NCBI GenBank assembly: GCA_052400685.1
Contig: JBQTGJ010000014.1
Strand: one strand, 5' to 3'
Length of the DNA: 64,000 bases
From: CAZHHH01 sp052400685
GTDB lineage: Bacteria > Bacteroidota > Bacteroidia > Bacteroidales > Marinilabiliaceae
Shown one piece after another: positions 1-8,427 of the stretch. The position numbers were made by a program, and so were the translations under genes. The notes under the pieces are model-generated. The model made no database searches, was not told the DNA's origin, and saw only the letters and a program-made list of their open reading frames with translations. Position 1 is the stretch's first letter. Each line of letters begins with the position of its first letter.

Positions 1-1
1 G

Positions 2-268
2 GACAGCAAAATACTTTATGCGCCCGGTAAGGCTGCTAACGCTGGTGGTGTTGCCGTATCTGGCCTTGAAATGTCGCAGAATTCAATGCGGTTAACCTGG
101 ACACCTGAGGAAGTGGACAATAAACTTCAGGGTATCATGAAAAGTATTCATGCCAATTGTGTTAAAAACGGAACCGGTGAAGACGGGTATGTCAACTATG
201 TTAAAGGCGCTAACATCAGCGGTTTTATGAAAGTTGCCAATGCCATGCTGGCTCAGGGTTTGGTATAA
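2..268 (+). CDS. gdhA: NADP-type glutamate dehydrogenase, C-terminal fragment
   Basis: The gene runs in from the left edge; only about the last 88 codons are present, in the frame that ends with TAA at 266-268. The visible protein contains APGKAANAGGVAVSGLEMSQ followed by an RLTWTPEEVD segment. This is the conserved C-terminal part of hexameric glutamate dehydrogenases that convert 2-oxoglutarate plus ammonium to glutamate in the cytoplasm. NADP specificity is inferred from resemblance to the bacterial GdhA type and cannot be tested here because the Rossmann core lies outside the window. An intrinsic terminator follows 26 bases after the stop, so the gene is last in its transcript. Confidence 0.93.
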   Translation, partial: DSKILYAPGKAANAGGVAVSGLEMSQNSMRLTWTPEEVDNKLQGIMKSIHANCVKNGTGEDGYVNYVKGANISGFMKVANAMLAQGLV

Positions 269-294
269 TAATTAGCTATTTGTTAATAATATTA

Positions 295-328
295 CCCTCA
301 AAAACTAAGTGTTTTTGAGGGTTTTTTT
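295..328 (+). terminator. Intrinsic terminator after gdhA
   Basis: An 11-bp perfect stem (CCCTCAAAAAC with GTTTTTGAGGG) closes a 5-base loop and is followed at once by seven T. It separates gdhA from the uracil permease gene. Confidence 0.92.
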
Positions 329-355
329 ATTTCTTTGAACCAAAATCTTAAAAAA

Positions 356-377
356 TGTGAATGATTTAATGTTCACA
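356..377. promoter_or_regulatory. Short inverted repeat upstream of the uracil permease gene
   Basis: TGTGAA (356-361) and TTCACA (372-377) are perfect 6-bp inverted arms around a 10-base spacer, about 37 bases before the permease start. The position suits an operator, but a 6-bp match in AT-rich DNA is weak evidence and no regulator can be named. Confidence 0.2.
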
Positions 378-413
378 CCGGCATAATTTAAACCTAATTT
401 AATAAAATTTACA

Positions 414-1610
414 ATGTTCAAAGATTTACCGCGTAATACGATTTTAGGTGTCCAGTTTTTATTTGTGGCCTTCGGAGCTACTGTTCTTGTCCCTCTGAGT
501 GTGGGGATTGATCCTTCTATAGCCTTGTTTTCAGCAGGGGTAGGGACGTTAATTTTTCATCTGGTTACCAAAGGAATGGTACCGGTATTCTTAGGAAGTA
601 GTTTCGCTTTTATTGCGCCAATTATTTCGGCTACAGAGCAGTTTGGATATGCTGGTATGCTGTCGGGAATTGTAGCTGTTGGTTTTGTCTATGGCATCAT
701 GTCGGTTATTGTTAAATGGAAAGGGCTGAAATTAATTAATACTTTTTTTCCTTCCGTTGTGGTGGGGCCTGTCATTATGGTAATAGGTCTTTCATTGGCA
801 TCTGTCGGTGTTGCAAAGGCTCATTCTGATTGGCTTTTGGCTGGTGTAACGCTTCTAACAGCCATTGTTGTTGTTATTTATACCAAGGGTCTCATTCAGT
901 TGGTTCCTATTTTTATAGGATTGCTGGTGGGATATATACTGGCTTTGTTTATGGGCCGAGTTGATTTCAGTGGTGTGGAATCCGCACCTTGGTTTGCTTT
1001 ACCCACATTTACAATGCCGGAGTGGAACTGGAACGCCATTGTTTATATGATTCCGGTTGCAATAGCTCCATTGATTGAACATGTGGGAGATATGTACGCG
1101 ATTGGTGCAGTCGCAGAAAAAGATTTTGTAAAAAAACCGGGTTTGCACCGTACAATGTTGGGCGATGGGCTGGCAACTGCTTTTGCTGGTTTTATTGGTA
1201 GTGTGCCTAATACAACTTATTCAGAGGTGACAGGTGCTATTTCATTGACTAAAGTGACCAACCCCATGGTGCTTCGTATTTCGGCCATAACTGCTATTGT
1301 TTTTAGTGTTGTTGGTAAAGTCAGTGGTTTATTGAAGTCTATACCAGAAGGCGTTTTAGGTGGTATTATGCTTTTGCTTTTTGGTTCAATTGCAACCGTT
1401 GGTATTAAAACTTTGATGGATTCGAAAATCGATTTGCACAAGTCACGTAATCAGGTAATTCTTTCAGTTGTGCTGACGGTTGGAATTGGGGGCGCAGTCG
1501 TTGATTTTGGGAATTTTTCAATGTCGGGAATCGGCCTCGCTGCCGTTGTTGGTGTTTTGCTGAATTTAATTTTGCCTGAAAAATCAAAACCGGTTAAAAG
1601 TAAAAAATAA
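414..1610 (+). CDS. uraA: Uracil/xanthine permease of the NCS2 family (UraA-like)
   Basis: A 398-residue polytopic inner-membrane protein of the nucleobase-ascorbate (NCS2) transporter family, expected to import uracil by proton symport. The sequence shows about 12-14 hydrophobic segments. The substrate-contacting regions are recognisable: IAPLIEHVGDMYAIG around residue 220 has the Glu of TM8, and SVPNTTYSEVTG around residue 262 has the Asn-Thr-Thr and Glu of the half-helix TM10 seen in UraA. The first residues (MFKDLPRNTILGVQFLFVAF) match UraA-type N-termini, which supports the ATG at 414. Length is slightly below E. coli UraA. It sits alone after the gdhA terminator; the next gene begins within about 50 bases. 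Specificity for uracil over xanthine is inferred from overall similarity. Confidence 0.88.
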   Translation: MFKDLPRNTILGVQFLFVAFGATVLVPLSVGIDPSIALFSAGVGTLIFHLVTKGMVPVFLGSSFAFIAPIISATEQFGYAGMLSGIVAVGFVYGIMSVIVKWKGLKLINTFFPSVVVGPVIMVIGLSLASVGVAKAHSDWLLAGVTLLTAIVVVIYTKGLIQLVPIFIGLLVGYILALFMGRVDFSGVESAPWFALPTFTMPEWNWNAIVYMIPVAIAPLIEHVGDMYAIGAVAEKDFVKKPGLHRTMLGDGLATAFAGFIGSVPNTTYSEVTGAISLTKVTNPMVLRISAITAIVFSVVGKVSGLLKSIPEGVLGGIMLLLFGSIATVGIKTLMDSKIDLHKSRNQVILSVVLTVGIGGAVVDFGNFSMSGIGLAAVVGVLLNLILPEKSKPVKSKK

Positions 1611-1635
1611 AGGATTAAATTTGTGTCTGAAGAAC

Positions 1636-2334
1636 ATGGTTTTTCTTTATATGTTAAGGATGCAAAATATTGATGATCAAATAGAAGCCCTTCATATTGA
1701 AGGGCTTCGTGAGTTAGTCGATTATTATGGAAGCTACGATCGCCAGATTTCAGAGGTGCGGGAGAAGTATAATTTCCATTGTGTGAATAGATGCGGCGCC
1801 TGTTGTATGACGCCATCTATAAATATTGAGGTATCGACATTTGAAATGATTCCAATGGCCATTGAAATTATTCATGAACATAAGGACGACCTTTTTTTGA
1901 AAAGTCTTGATGCTTCGGGAATAGATGAAATTCCGTGTGTTATTTATCAAAAGACTTCACTCGATGGGAGAGAGGGGTATTGTTCCAGATATGGTTCGCG
2001 TCCATTGATTTGCCGTCTTTTTGGAGGTGGAACCAGGATGAATAAAAACGCGCAACGAGAGTTGATTCTGTGTCGGCTCTTGAAGAAAAATCAGTACATT
2101 AGTGCTGAAAGTTTGGCAATGGTAACGCAAAAAATGCCGCTTAGTTCTGAAGTATCTACGTATGTACGAGGTCTAAATAGTGATATTGATCCTACTTTAT
2201 ACGCTATTAATGTGGCATTAAAGAAAGCGCTTGAATATATTTTATTTAAACTGCATTGGCTCAATCCCGAGGCTCCGGAACCAGGTTCTCCGCCATTTGG
2301 AACACCTCCGGGACATTTCCCGGTAGCCGCATAA
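1636..2334 (+). CDS. YkgJ-type cysteine-cluster (zinc/iron-chelating) protein
   Basis: The protein has the Cys cluster of the YkgJ/UPF0153 family: C-x3-C-x2-CC in HCVNRCGACC near the N-terminus, a further Cys in the middle, then YCSRYGSRPLICRLFG with two more. These cysteines are thought to bind Zn or an Fe-S cluster; the biochemical role is unknown. The C-terminus is Pro/Gly-rich (PEAPEPGSPPFGTPPG), probably disordered. The start is uncertain: in-frame TTG 1621, ATG 1636, ATG 1651 and ATG 1660 are all possible, and similarity begins only after residue 20 or so. It follows the permease closely and may be cotranscribed with it and with the next gene. Confidence 0.75.
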   Translation: MVFLYMLRMQNIDDQIEALHIEGLRELVDYYGSYDRQISEVREKYNFHCVNRCGACCMTPSINIEVSTFEMIPMAIEIIHEHKDDLFLKSLDASGIDEIPCVIYQKTSLDGREGYCSRYGSRPLICRLFGGGTRMNKNAQRELILCRLLKKNQYISAESLAMVTQKMPLSSEVSTYVRGLNSDIDPTLYAINVALKKALEYILFKLHWLNPEAPEPGSPPFGTPPGHFPVAA

Positions 2335-2338
2335 ATAT

Positions 2339-3463
2339 TTGCGTTTGAAAGATGTTGAAAAATACAAGAATCAATTAATTCCTTTTTTACCTGCGGAAGA
2401 CTGGTTGATCGGTTTGGTTTTCAGGGGTGAAACGGAACCTTGGTCTGATGATTTTGGTGACGAAGGCTCAATGATTGACTTTGCGCTCAAGCATGGGCTG
2501 GGCCAGATTTTATACCGCAGTCCTGTCGTTGATTCGCTGACGGAAGTGGGGCGAAATAAGCTGAAAAAGGAGTATTTTTCTAATCTGGCTCGTAATGCTG
2601 CTCTGCAAATAGTAGGCGATGAAGTGTTGCAAAAACTTCGTAGCAAAGGAATTGAAGCGATGTTACTTAAAGGTAGTTTTCTTTCCCGCGTTGTTTATAG
2701 AGATTCCGCCCTTCGACCGATGAGTGATATCGACATTCTGGTGCCCTCAGGAAGAGCTGAAGAAGCTTTTACGATGCTTGCGCCGGATGGGGCTGACCTG
2801 GTTAATATGGATAAATACGGGCATCATTTACCCGGTTTTATGTATCGGGGTGTGTTGCTGGAAATTCATAAATCGTTATTTGCTGTTAATCTAAAATATC
2901 AGATTCCCACGGCTATTATCTGGCAAAAGAAGGAAATTATACCCGATGGTGGGTTGAATGCCATGCACCCTTTGCATTTATTGGCGCATTTACTGCTCCA
3001 CATATACTATTCTTATCGTAATGGAGGAGTGCGTTTGGGGTGGTTTTATGATTTAAAGCTTTGTTTTGAATATTATCAAAACCGTTTTACCAAGGAGGAA
3101 ATCATTAATTTTATGTCGGCCAATGATTTGCTAAAGCCTGTTTCACGTGTTTTAGGCTTGCTGCATTTTTTATGGCCACAATCATATTTGGGAAGCGATG
3201 ATTTTGAAGTGCCACTCAATGATGTGGCTGAGATGGCCAGCTTTATCAAGCGGCACAATGGCGGACCATCGGGCTTAAAATATGGCTATTCTATTGCATG
3301 GGAACGTTTGAAATATTCAAAAGACTGGAAGGCGCGATTGGCTTTTATGAAACACCTTGTGTTGGTTGATAAAACAGGTTCTCATCATCATTTGCTTTTT
3401 CGTCTCTGGTATTTGGTAAAAAGTAGTCTCCGCATGTTATTATTTCGACTGTTTGGTCGTTAA
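2339..3463 (+). CDS. NTP_transf_5 nucleotidyltransferase-like protein
   Basis: A 374-residue protein with a nucleotidyltransferase fold core: LLKGSFLSRVVYRDSALRPM followed by SDIDILVP, where the D-x-D pair is the expected metal-binding motif. This matches the uncharacterised nucleotidyltransferase family PF14907, often found near polysaccharide and peptide-modification genes. No ATG occurs before residue 44, so TTG at 2339, five bases after the previous stop, is the likely start. The substrate is unknown. It converges on the UpxY-like gene with a one-base gap between the two stop codons, leaving no room for a separate terminator. Confidence 0.7.
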   Translation: MRLKDVEKYKNQLIPFLPAEDWLIGLVFRGETEPWSDDFGDEGSMIDFALKHGLGQILYRSPVVDSLTEVGRNKLKKEYFSNLARNAALQIVGDEVLQKLRSKGIEAMLLKGSFLSRVVYRDSALRPMSDIDILVPSGRAEEAFTMLAPDGADLVNMDKYGHHLPGFMYRGVLLEIHKSLFAVNLKYQIPTAIIWQKKEIIPDGGLNAMHPLHLLAHLLLHIYYSYRNGGVRLGWFYDLKLCFEYYQNRFTKEEIINFMSANDLLKPVSRVLGLLHFLWPQSYLGSDDFEVPLNDVAEMASFIKRHNGGPSGLKYGYSIAWERLKYSKDWKARLAFMKHLVLVDKTGSHHHLLFRLWYLVKSSLRMLLFRLFGR

Positions 3464-3464
3464 A

Positions 3465-3977
3465 TTATTCTATACTAGTGGCTTCATCCAGGTTAACAAC
3501 CAGTGTATAACCAATTTGGCTGATTTCAATATACAGTTTTTTCTGGCCATTTATTTTTGTTATTTTTCCTTTCACGCCTGCCAGTGGTCCGGAAGTGACC
3601 ATTACCTGCTGGCCTTTTTTCAGCGAGCTGCTTTCTACGCTGAAGTTCAATTTGTTTTCAACGGTTTTGCGCATAGCCTCCATTTCTTCATCAGGAATCA
3701 CTACTGCTTTTCCTTTGTGAGAAACATAAGCCACTATTCCGGGTATTTCAAACACTTTGCGGTAGTCATCCAATGAGATGCGGATGAAGACATATGAACT
3801 AATAATTGGTGTTTCAACCCATTTTTTCCGATCAGACCATTGACGTAATTCTCTTTTGAGTGGCAAATAGGACTCAATGCCTTTTTTTATCAGTTGATCT
3901 TGTACTTTTTTTTCGGCTCTTGATTTGGTATATAAGGCGTACCAGTATTTTACAGCTGATGTATTATTTGTTTCCAA
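3465..3977 (-). CDS. UpxY-like NusG-family transcription antiterminator
   Basis: A 170-residue NusG paralogue. The NGN domain covers about residues 8-110 (YWYALYTKSRAEKKVQDQL, then SSYVFIRISLDDYRKVFEIPGIVAYV), and a KOW segment follows (QVMVTSGPLAGVKGKITKI). Bacteroides UpxY proteins of this size act as locus-specific elongation factors for the capsule operons in which they are the first gene. Here it is transcribed away from any surface-polysaccharide operon, and its 3' neighbours are on the other strand. It therefore looks like an orphan factor acting in trans or a remnant of a lost locus. It is not the housekeeping NusG, which normally lies beside secE and rplK. Confidence 0.83.
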   Translation of the reverse strand: METNNTSAVKYWYALYTKSRAEKKVQDQLIKKGIESYLPLKRELRQWSDRKKWVETPIISSYVFIRISLDDYRKVFEIPGIVAYVSHKGKAVVIPDEEMEAMRKTVENKLNFSVESSSLKKGQQVMVTSGPLAGVKGKITKINGQKKLYIEISQIGYTLVVNLDEATSIE

Positions 3978-4186
3978 AATGAATGTCTTTCTTGTTTCGC
4001 CAAAAATACAAAATTATTATTGGTTAGTGTTAATGTTAATAAAAATGGCCCTTCAAAATAAATCAAACAACCTTGTCCAAAAAAAGAATAATATAATGAT
4101 TTTATTGGTTGTGTATAAGCTGTTTATATGTTGTATAAAAAGACGCGAAATCTAGCCTAAAAGTCGTTTAAAACCTATATTTTTAT

Positions 4187-4194
4187 TATATTTG
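4187..4194 (+). promoter_or_regulatory. Probable -7 element of the gyrB promoter
   Basis: TATATTTG fits the Bacteroidota -7 consensus TAnnTTTG and lies 49 bases before the gyrB ATG. No good TTTG is seen at the -33 distance, so this is a single-box match. Confidence 0.5.
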
Positions 4195-4243
4195 TGGACC
4201 TTCAACAAAACAGGTTGAACGGATTAATCCAATATAAATAATC

Positions 4244-6214
4244 ATGAGCGATAATTTAAATCTCACTCCTAATTCGTCTGAGAAAGGCAGCTATTCGGCC
4301 AATAATATTCAGGTACTGGAAGGATTGGAAGCCGTGCGTAAACGTCCGGCTATGTATATTGGCGATGTAAGTGTTAAAGGTTTGCACCATTTGGTTTATG
4401 AAGTGGTGGATAACTCTATTGATGAGGCTTTAGCCGGTCATTGCAACTCAATACAGGTGACCATCAACGAAGATGACTCGGTTACGGTGGTCGATAACGG
4501 ACGGGGTATCCCGGTCGATATGCATGAAAAAGAAGGTCGCTCTGCGCTAGAAGTGGTTATGACGGTTTTGCATGCCGGTGGTAAGTTTGATAAGGGTAGT
4601 TATAAGGTTTCTGGTGGTTTGCACGGTGTTGGTGTTTCTTGTGTTAACGCGCTGTCAACCAAAACTGTGGTTGAGGTCTACCGTGAAGGCAAAAAATACC
4701 GGCAGGAATATCATCGTGGTAAACCTATTTCACCTGTAGCTGAAGTGGGTACAACGGAACTGAGGGGAACGATGGTAACGTTTAAACCTGATGATACCAT
4801 TTTCAATACGACAGAATACAAATTTTCAATATTGGCAGACCGAATGCGCGAACTGGCGTTTTTAAATGCAAATATTGAAATTATATTAACCGATAAAAGA
4901 GAAGTGGATGAGAATGGGCAATATCTTTCAGAGCGTTTTCATTCGACGGATGGACTGAAAGAATTTGTTCAGTTTATCGATTCAAACCGGGAGCCTCTGA
5001 TTGACGAGATCATTTATATTAATTCAGATAAAAGTGATACGCCTGTTGAGTTGGCTATTCTTTATAATACTTCTTTTAGCGAGAACATCTATTCTTACGT
5101 CAACAATATTAATACCATTGAAGGCGGAACACACATGACTGGCTTTAGACGTGGTTTAACACGTACCTTAAAAAATTGGGCTGATAAGTCAGGTCTGTTG
5201 CAGAAGCTTAAGTTTGATATCAATGGCGATGATTTTCGTGAGGGGTTAACGGCTGTTATCTCGGTAAAAGTGGCTGAGCCTCAGTTTGAAGGGCAGACAA
5301 AGACCAAACTGGGTAACAGTGATGTGGCTGGGGTTGTAGACACAGCTGTCAGCACTATGCTGAATAATTATCTTGAAGAGAATCCAAAGGATGCCAAGGC
5401 CATTGTTAATAAGGTTATTTTGGCGGCCACAGCTCGTCATGCGGCCCGTAAAGCCCGTGAATTGGTACAGCGAAAAAGTGTGTTGTCGGGAGGCGGTTTG
5501 CCTGGTAAACTTGCCGATTGTTCTGAAAAAGATGCTGCCCTATGTGAGGTGTTTCTGGTTGAGGGGGACTCGGCCGGTGGTACTGCTAAACAAGGTCGTA
5601 ACCGTCAGTTTCAGGCAATCTTACCTTTAAGAGGTAAAATTTTGAATGTGGAGAAAGCTCTCCAACATAAGGTGTTTGAAAGTGAGGAAATTAAAAATAT
5701 ATTTACGGCTCTCGGTGTTACGATTGGTACCGAAGACGACAGCAAGGCGCTTAATCTGACAAAACTGAGATATCATAAAATTATAATAATGACCGATGCC
5801 GATGTGGATGGTCGCCATATCACAACTTTGATTATGACGTTTTTCTTCCGTTATATGAAAGAGATGATTTTAGGAGGTCACCTGTACATTGCTACACCAC
5901 CATTGTATTTGATGCGTAAGGGCAAAGTGGAGGAGTATTGTTGGGATGAAAAGCAGCGTCGTGAATTTGTAGAGAAATTTGGTGGCGGTAAAGAAGATTC
6001 AATTCATATTCAACGATATAAAGGTTTGGGTGAAATGAATGCCGAGCAATTATGGACAACAACCATGTCGCCTGAGCATCGTACTTTACGTCAGGTTTCA
6101 ATTGAAAGTGCGGCCGAAGCCGACCGTATTTTTAGTATGTTGATGGGAGATGATGTTCCGCCACGTCGCGATTTTATTGAGAAAAATGCGACTTATGCCA
6201 ATATTGATGTGTAA
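4244..6214 (+). CDS. gyrB: DNA gyrase subunit B
   Basis: A 656-residue type IIA topoisomerase subunit that binds ATP and, with GyrA, introduces negative supercoils. In order: the GHKL ATPase domain (EAVRKRPAMYIGD near residue 32, DNSIDEALAG near 65, DNGRGIP near 87, GGLHGVGVSCVNALS near 125), the transducer domain, then the TOPRIM domain with EGDSAGG near 439 and TDADVDG near 516, and the C-terminal QRYKGLGEMN segment. Length and the RGKILNVEKA segment fit bacterial GyrB of this phylum rather than the longer proteobacterial form with an inserted domain. ParE is the main alternative but fits less well. The gene stands alone and ends in a strong terminator. Confidence 0.96.
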   Translation: MSDNLNLTPNSSEKGSYSANNIQVLEGLEAVRKRPAMYIGDVSVKGLHHLVYEVVDNSIDEALAGHCNSIQVTINEDDSVTVVDNGRGIPVDMHEKEGRSALEVVMTVLHAGGKFDKGSYKVSGGLHGVGVSCVNALSTKTVVEVYREGKKYRQEYHRGKPISPVAEVGTTELRGTMVTFKPDDTIFNTTEYKFSILADRMRELAFLNANIEIILTDKREVDENGQYLSERFHSTDGLKEFVQFIDSNREPLIDEIIYINSDKSDTPVELAILYNTSFSENIYSYVNNINTIEGGTHMTGFRRGLTRTLKNWADKSGLLQKLKFDINGDDFREGLTAVISVKVAEPQFEGQTKTKLGNSDVAGVVDTAVSTMLNNYLEENPKDAKAIVNKVILAATARHAARKARELVQRKSVLSGGGLPGKLADCSEKDAALCEVFLVEGDSAGGTAKQGRNRQFQAILPLRGKILNVEKALQHKVFESEEIKNIFTALGVTIGTEDDSKALNLTKLRYHKIIIMTDADVDGRHITTLIMTFFFRYMKEMILGGHLYIATPPLYLMRKGKVEEYCWDEKQRREFVEKFGGGKEDSIHIQRYKGLGEMNAEQLWTTTMSPEHRTLRQVSIESAAEADRIFSMLMGDDVPPRRDFIEKNATYANIDV

Positions 6215-6247
6215 GCAGTTATAGCCTGTTGAAATTTTATTATATTA

Positions 6248-6283
6248 ACCTCTTCGGATTGTTACCGGAGAGGTTTTTTATTT
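6248..6283 (+). terminator. Intrinsic terminator after gyrB
   Basis: A 10-bp stem (ACCTCTTCGG with CCGGAGAGGT, one G-T pair) closes a 7-base loop and runs into a T-rich tail. It ends ten bases before the next start codon, so the glycosyltransferase gene must have very short leader sequences or rely on readthrough. Confidence 0.9.
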
Positions 6284-6292
6284 GTTGTTTAT

Positions 6293-7375
6293 ATGCGAAC
6301 AGTAATTATTACAGTTTCCAATAATCTTGTAACCGATCATCGTGTGGCTAAAATGACTGGTTATTTGAAGTCAAGAGGTTACAAAGTGTTAGTTTGGGGG
6401 CGAAAGTGGCCCGCAAAGAATTATGAGCAAGAGGTCAATGTTCGACGATTTAATTTATGGTTTAATAAAGGACCGTTGTTTTATCTGAATCTGAATTGTC
6501 GTCTGTTTTTTGCTCTTTTAACACAACGGGCCGATTTCTTTTTGGCTGTTGATCTGGATACGTTGCCCGCTTGCCGGTTGGCTGGTCTTTTTAGGAGAAC
6601 GCCGGTTGTATTTGACAGTCATGAATATTTTCCGGAAGTACCTGAGTTGCAGCATCGCCCATTGATTAAGTCCATTTGGCTTACGATTCAGGATTGGCTC
6701 GTGCCTGGTATTTATGCCGGAATTACTGTTTCAAAAGGATTGGTGAATTTATATAAAGAGCGCTATCAGTTGGATTTTAAGTTGGTAAGAAATATTCCAT
6801 CGGTTGCGAAGCACTTCATACCCATTCGTAAAGTGAACAACCGTCCTGTGGTTTATTACCAGGGTGCATTGAATGTGGGCCGTGGTCTGGAAGAGGCCAT
6901 AAGGGCCATGGCTTTCTTACCGGGTTACCAATTGTTGATAGTTGGTCGGGGCGATTTAGAACATGACCTTAAACAATTAACGGATAATTTGAAGTTGAAT
7001 GCACAAGTTCGTTTTGTTGGAGCCGTGCCGTTTTATGAATTGCCAAAGTATGCGGCACAGGCACATGTTGGATTATGCTTGCTTCAAAATTTGGGCTTGA
7101 ATTATTACCACTCCTTACCAAATCGTTTGTTTGATTATCCAATGTTGGGTTTACCAATATTGGCTTCTGATTTTCCCGATATTCATGATTTTATTGAACA
7201 GTATGAAACCGGTCTCCTGACATCATCCATGGTGCCTTCTGAATTGGCGGCCATTATTCGTCGTATATGTGAGGATGATAAATTACGTGAAAGGATAGGA
7301 GAGAAAATGATGGTGGCCTCATCAATGTTAAGCTGGGAAAATGAGGTAAAACAATTGAATACAATATTTCATTAA
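6293..7375 (+). CDS. Glycosyltransferase, GT4 (GT-B fold) family
   Basis: A 360-residue cytoplasmic GT-B enzyme expected to transfer a sugar from a nucleotide donor to a glycan or lipid acceptor. The N-terminal half opens with VIITVSNNLVTDHRVAKM and contains VFDSHEYFPEVPELQHRP. The C-terminal half has the GT4 donor-site pattern: GRGLEEAIRAMAFLPGYQLL, IVGRGDLEHDL and PNRLFDYPMLGLPILASDFP, where an Asp replaces the usual Glu before the Tyr of the EX7E-type motif. No neighbour is a polysaccharide gene, so donor and acceptor cannot be assigned. A bidirectional terminator follows. Confidence 0.85.
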   Translation: MRTVIITVSNNLVTDHRVAKMTGYLKSRGYKVLVWGRKWPAKNYEQEVNVRRFNLWFNKGPLFYLNLNCRLFFALLTQRADFFLAVDLDTLPACRLAGLFRRTPVVFDSHEYFPEVPELQHRPLIKSIWLTIQDWLVPGIYAGITVSKGLVNLYKERYQLDFKLVRNIPSVAKHFIPIRKVNNRPVVYYQGALNVGRGLEEAIRAMAFLPGYQLLIVGRGDLEHDLKQLTDNLKLNAQVRFVGAVPFYELPKYAAQAHVGLCLLQNLGLNYYHSLPNRLFDYPMLGLPILASDFPDIHDFIEQYETGLLTSSMVPSELAAIIRRICEDDKLRERIGEKMMVASSMLSWENEVKQLNTIFH

Positions 7376-7378
7376 CAA

Positions 7379-7418
7379 AAAAACAGGGATGTCACTAATG
7401 GTAACATCCCTGTTTTTC
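7379..7418. terminator. Bidirectional terminator between glycosyltransferase and rpoD
   Basis: Inverted arms ACAGGGATGT and ACATCCCTGT are flanked by A-run and T-run on both sides, so the same hairpin can stop the rightward glycosyltransferase transcript and the leftward rpoD transcript. Confidence 0.85.
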
Positions 7419-7490
7419 GTACTAAGATTATTTCGTCTCCAAAAGAATCTGATATGTGTTGATAATTTTTAACGACCTAAGAAACAATAA

Positions 7491-8351
7491 TTAACCCAGA
7501 TAAGTTTTTAACAATTTACTGCGTGATGTATGTCGCAAACGTCGTATTGCTTTTTCCTTTATCTGACGAACTCTTTCGCGGGTTAAACCAAAACGCTCAC
7601 CAATTTCTTCCAATGTCATTTCCTGACATCCAATACCAAAAAATAATTTAATGATATCGCTCTCCCTTTCGGTTAATGTGGCTAATGCACGTTCAATTTC
7701 ACGGGCAAGAGATTCATTGATTAACGAACGGTCAGCATTGGGTGAATCGCCATTGACAAGTACATCCAGCAAGCTGTTGTCTTCACCCTCAACAAATGGC
7801 GCATCCACAGATATATGGCGACCAGCAACCCGAAGCGTATCTGAAACTTTATCAGCAGGTAATTCCAATTCATCGGCCAATTCTTCTGGCGATGGCTTGC
7901 GTTCGTGTTCCTGCTCAAATTTTGAATAGGCTTTATTTATCTTATTTAATGAGCCAACCTGATTCAGTGGCAAACGTACAATTCTTGACTGCTCGGCCAA
8001 AGCCTGCAATATTGATTGACGAATCCACCATACAGCATATGAGATAAATTTAAAACCACGGGTTTCATCAAATTTCTCAGCTGCTTTTATTAGTCCCAGA
8101 TTACCTTCATTTATAAGGTCGGGCAAACTTAAGCCCTGATTCTGGTATTGTTTGGCTACCGATACTACGAAACGCAAATTGGCTCTGGTCAGCTTTTCGA
8201 GGGCTGTTTGATCTCCCTTTTTTATGCGCTGCGCCAGTTCTACTTCCTCTTCAACAGATATTAGTTCCTCACGACCAATTTCCTGAAGATATTTATCCAA
8301 TGATGCGCTTTCGCGATTGGTGATTGATTTTGTTATTTTTAGTTGTCTCAT
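7491..8351 (-). CDS. rpoD: Primary RNA polymerase sigma factor (RpoD/SigA)
   Basis: A 286-residue sigma-70 protein that recognises the housekeeping promoters of this organism. Region 1.2 begins near residue 14 (SLDKYLQEIGREELIS). Region 2 contains NLRFVVSVAKQYQNQGLSLP, DLINEGNLGLIKAAEKFD and FISYAVWWIRQSI. Region 3 starts with RIVRLPLNQ, and the region 4 helix-turn-helix is near the C-terminus (MTLEEIGERFGLTRERVRQI). Region 1.1 and the long non-conserved insert of proteobacterial RpoD are absent, as is normal for the short primary sigma factor of Bacteroidota. The start is fixed by a close GGAGGAG and an upstream promoter. Confidence 0.95.
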   Translation of the reverse strand: MRQLKITKSITNRESASLDKYLQEIGREELISVEEEVELAQRIKKGDQTALEKLTRANLRFVVSVAKQYQNQGLSLPDLINEGNLGLIKAAEKFDETRGFKFISYAVWWIRQSILQALAEQSRIVRLPLNQVGSLNKINKAYSKFEQEHERKPSPEELADELELPADKVSDTLRVAGRHISVDAPFVEGEDNSLLDVLVNGDSPNADRSLINESLAREIERALATLTERESDIIKLFFGIGCQEMTLEEIGERFGLTRERVRQIKEKAIRRLRHTSRSKLLKTYLG

Positions 8352-8353
8352 GT

Positions 8354-8360
8354 CTCCTCC
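8354..8360 (-). promoter_or_regulatory. Strong Shine-Dalgarno site of rpoD
   Basis: On the minus strand GGAGGAG lies two bases before the rpoD ATG. Shine-Dalgarno sequences are rare in this phylum, so one this strong is unusual, though the spacing is shorter than optimal. Confidence 0.5.
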
Positions 8361-8370
8361 AAATACGCCG

Positions 8371-8401
8371 CAAAAGTACGCTTTTTTTCAGACTAAAGCA
8401 A
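8371..8401 (-). promoter_or_regulatory. rpoD promoter (-33 and -7 boxes)
   Basis: TACTTTTG (8378 to 8371 on the minus strand) fits TAnnTTTG. TTGC (8401-8398) lies 19 bases upstream as a weak -33 box. Transcription would start only a few bases before the Shine-Dalgarno site. Confidence 0.6.
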
Positions 8402-8427
8402 TAGGTCTACGGTGTATTACATTATTA

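Noticed and set aside
356..377. CRP-type binding site TGTGA/TCACA before the uracil permease
   Set aside because: The spacer between TGTGA and TCACA is 12 instead of 6, and classical CRP is not expected to act this way in the phylum; kept only as a weak inverted repeat.
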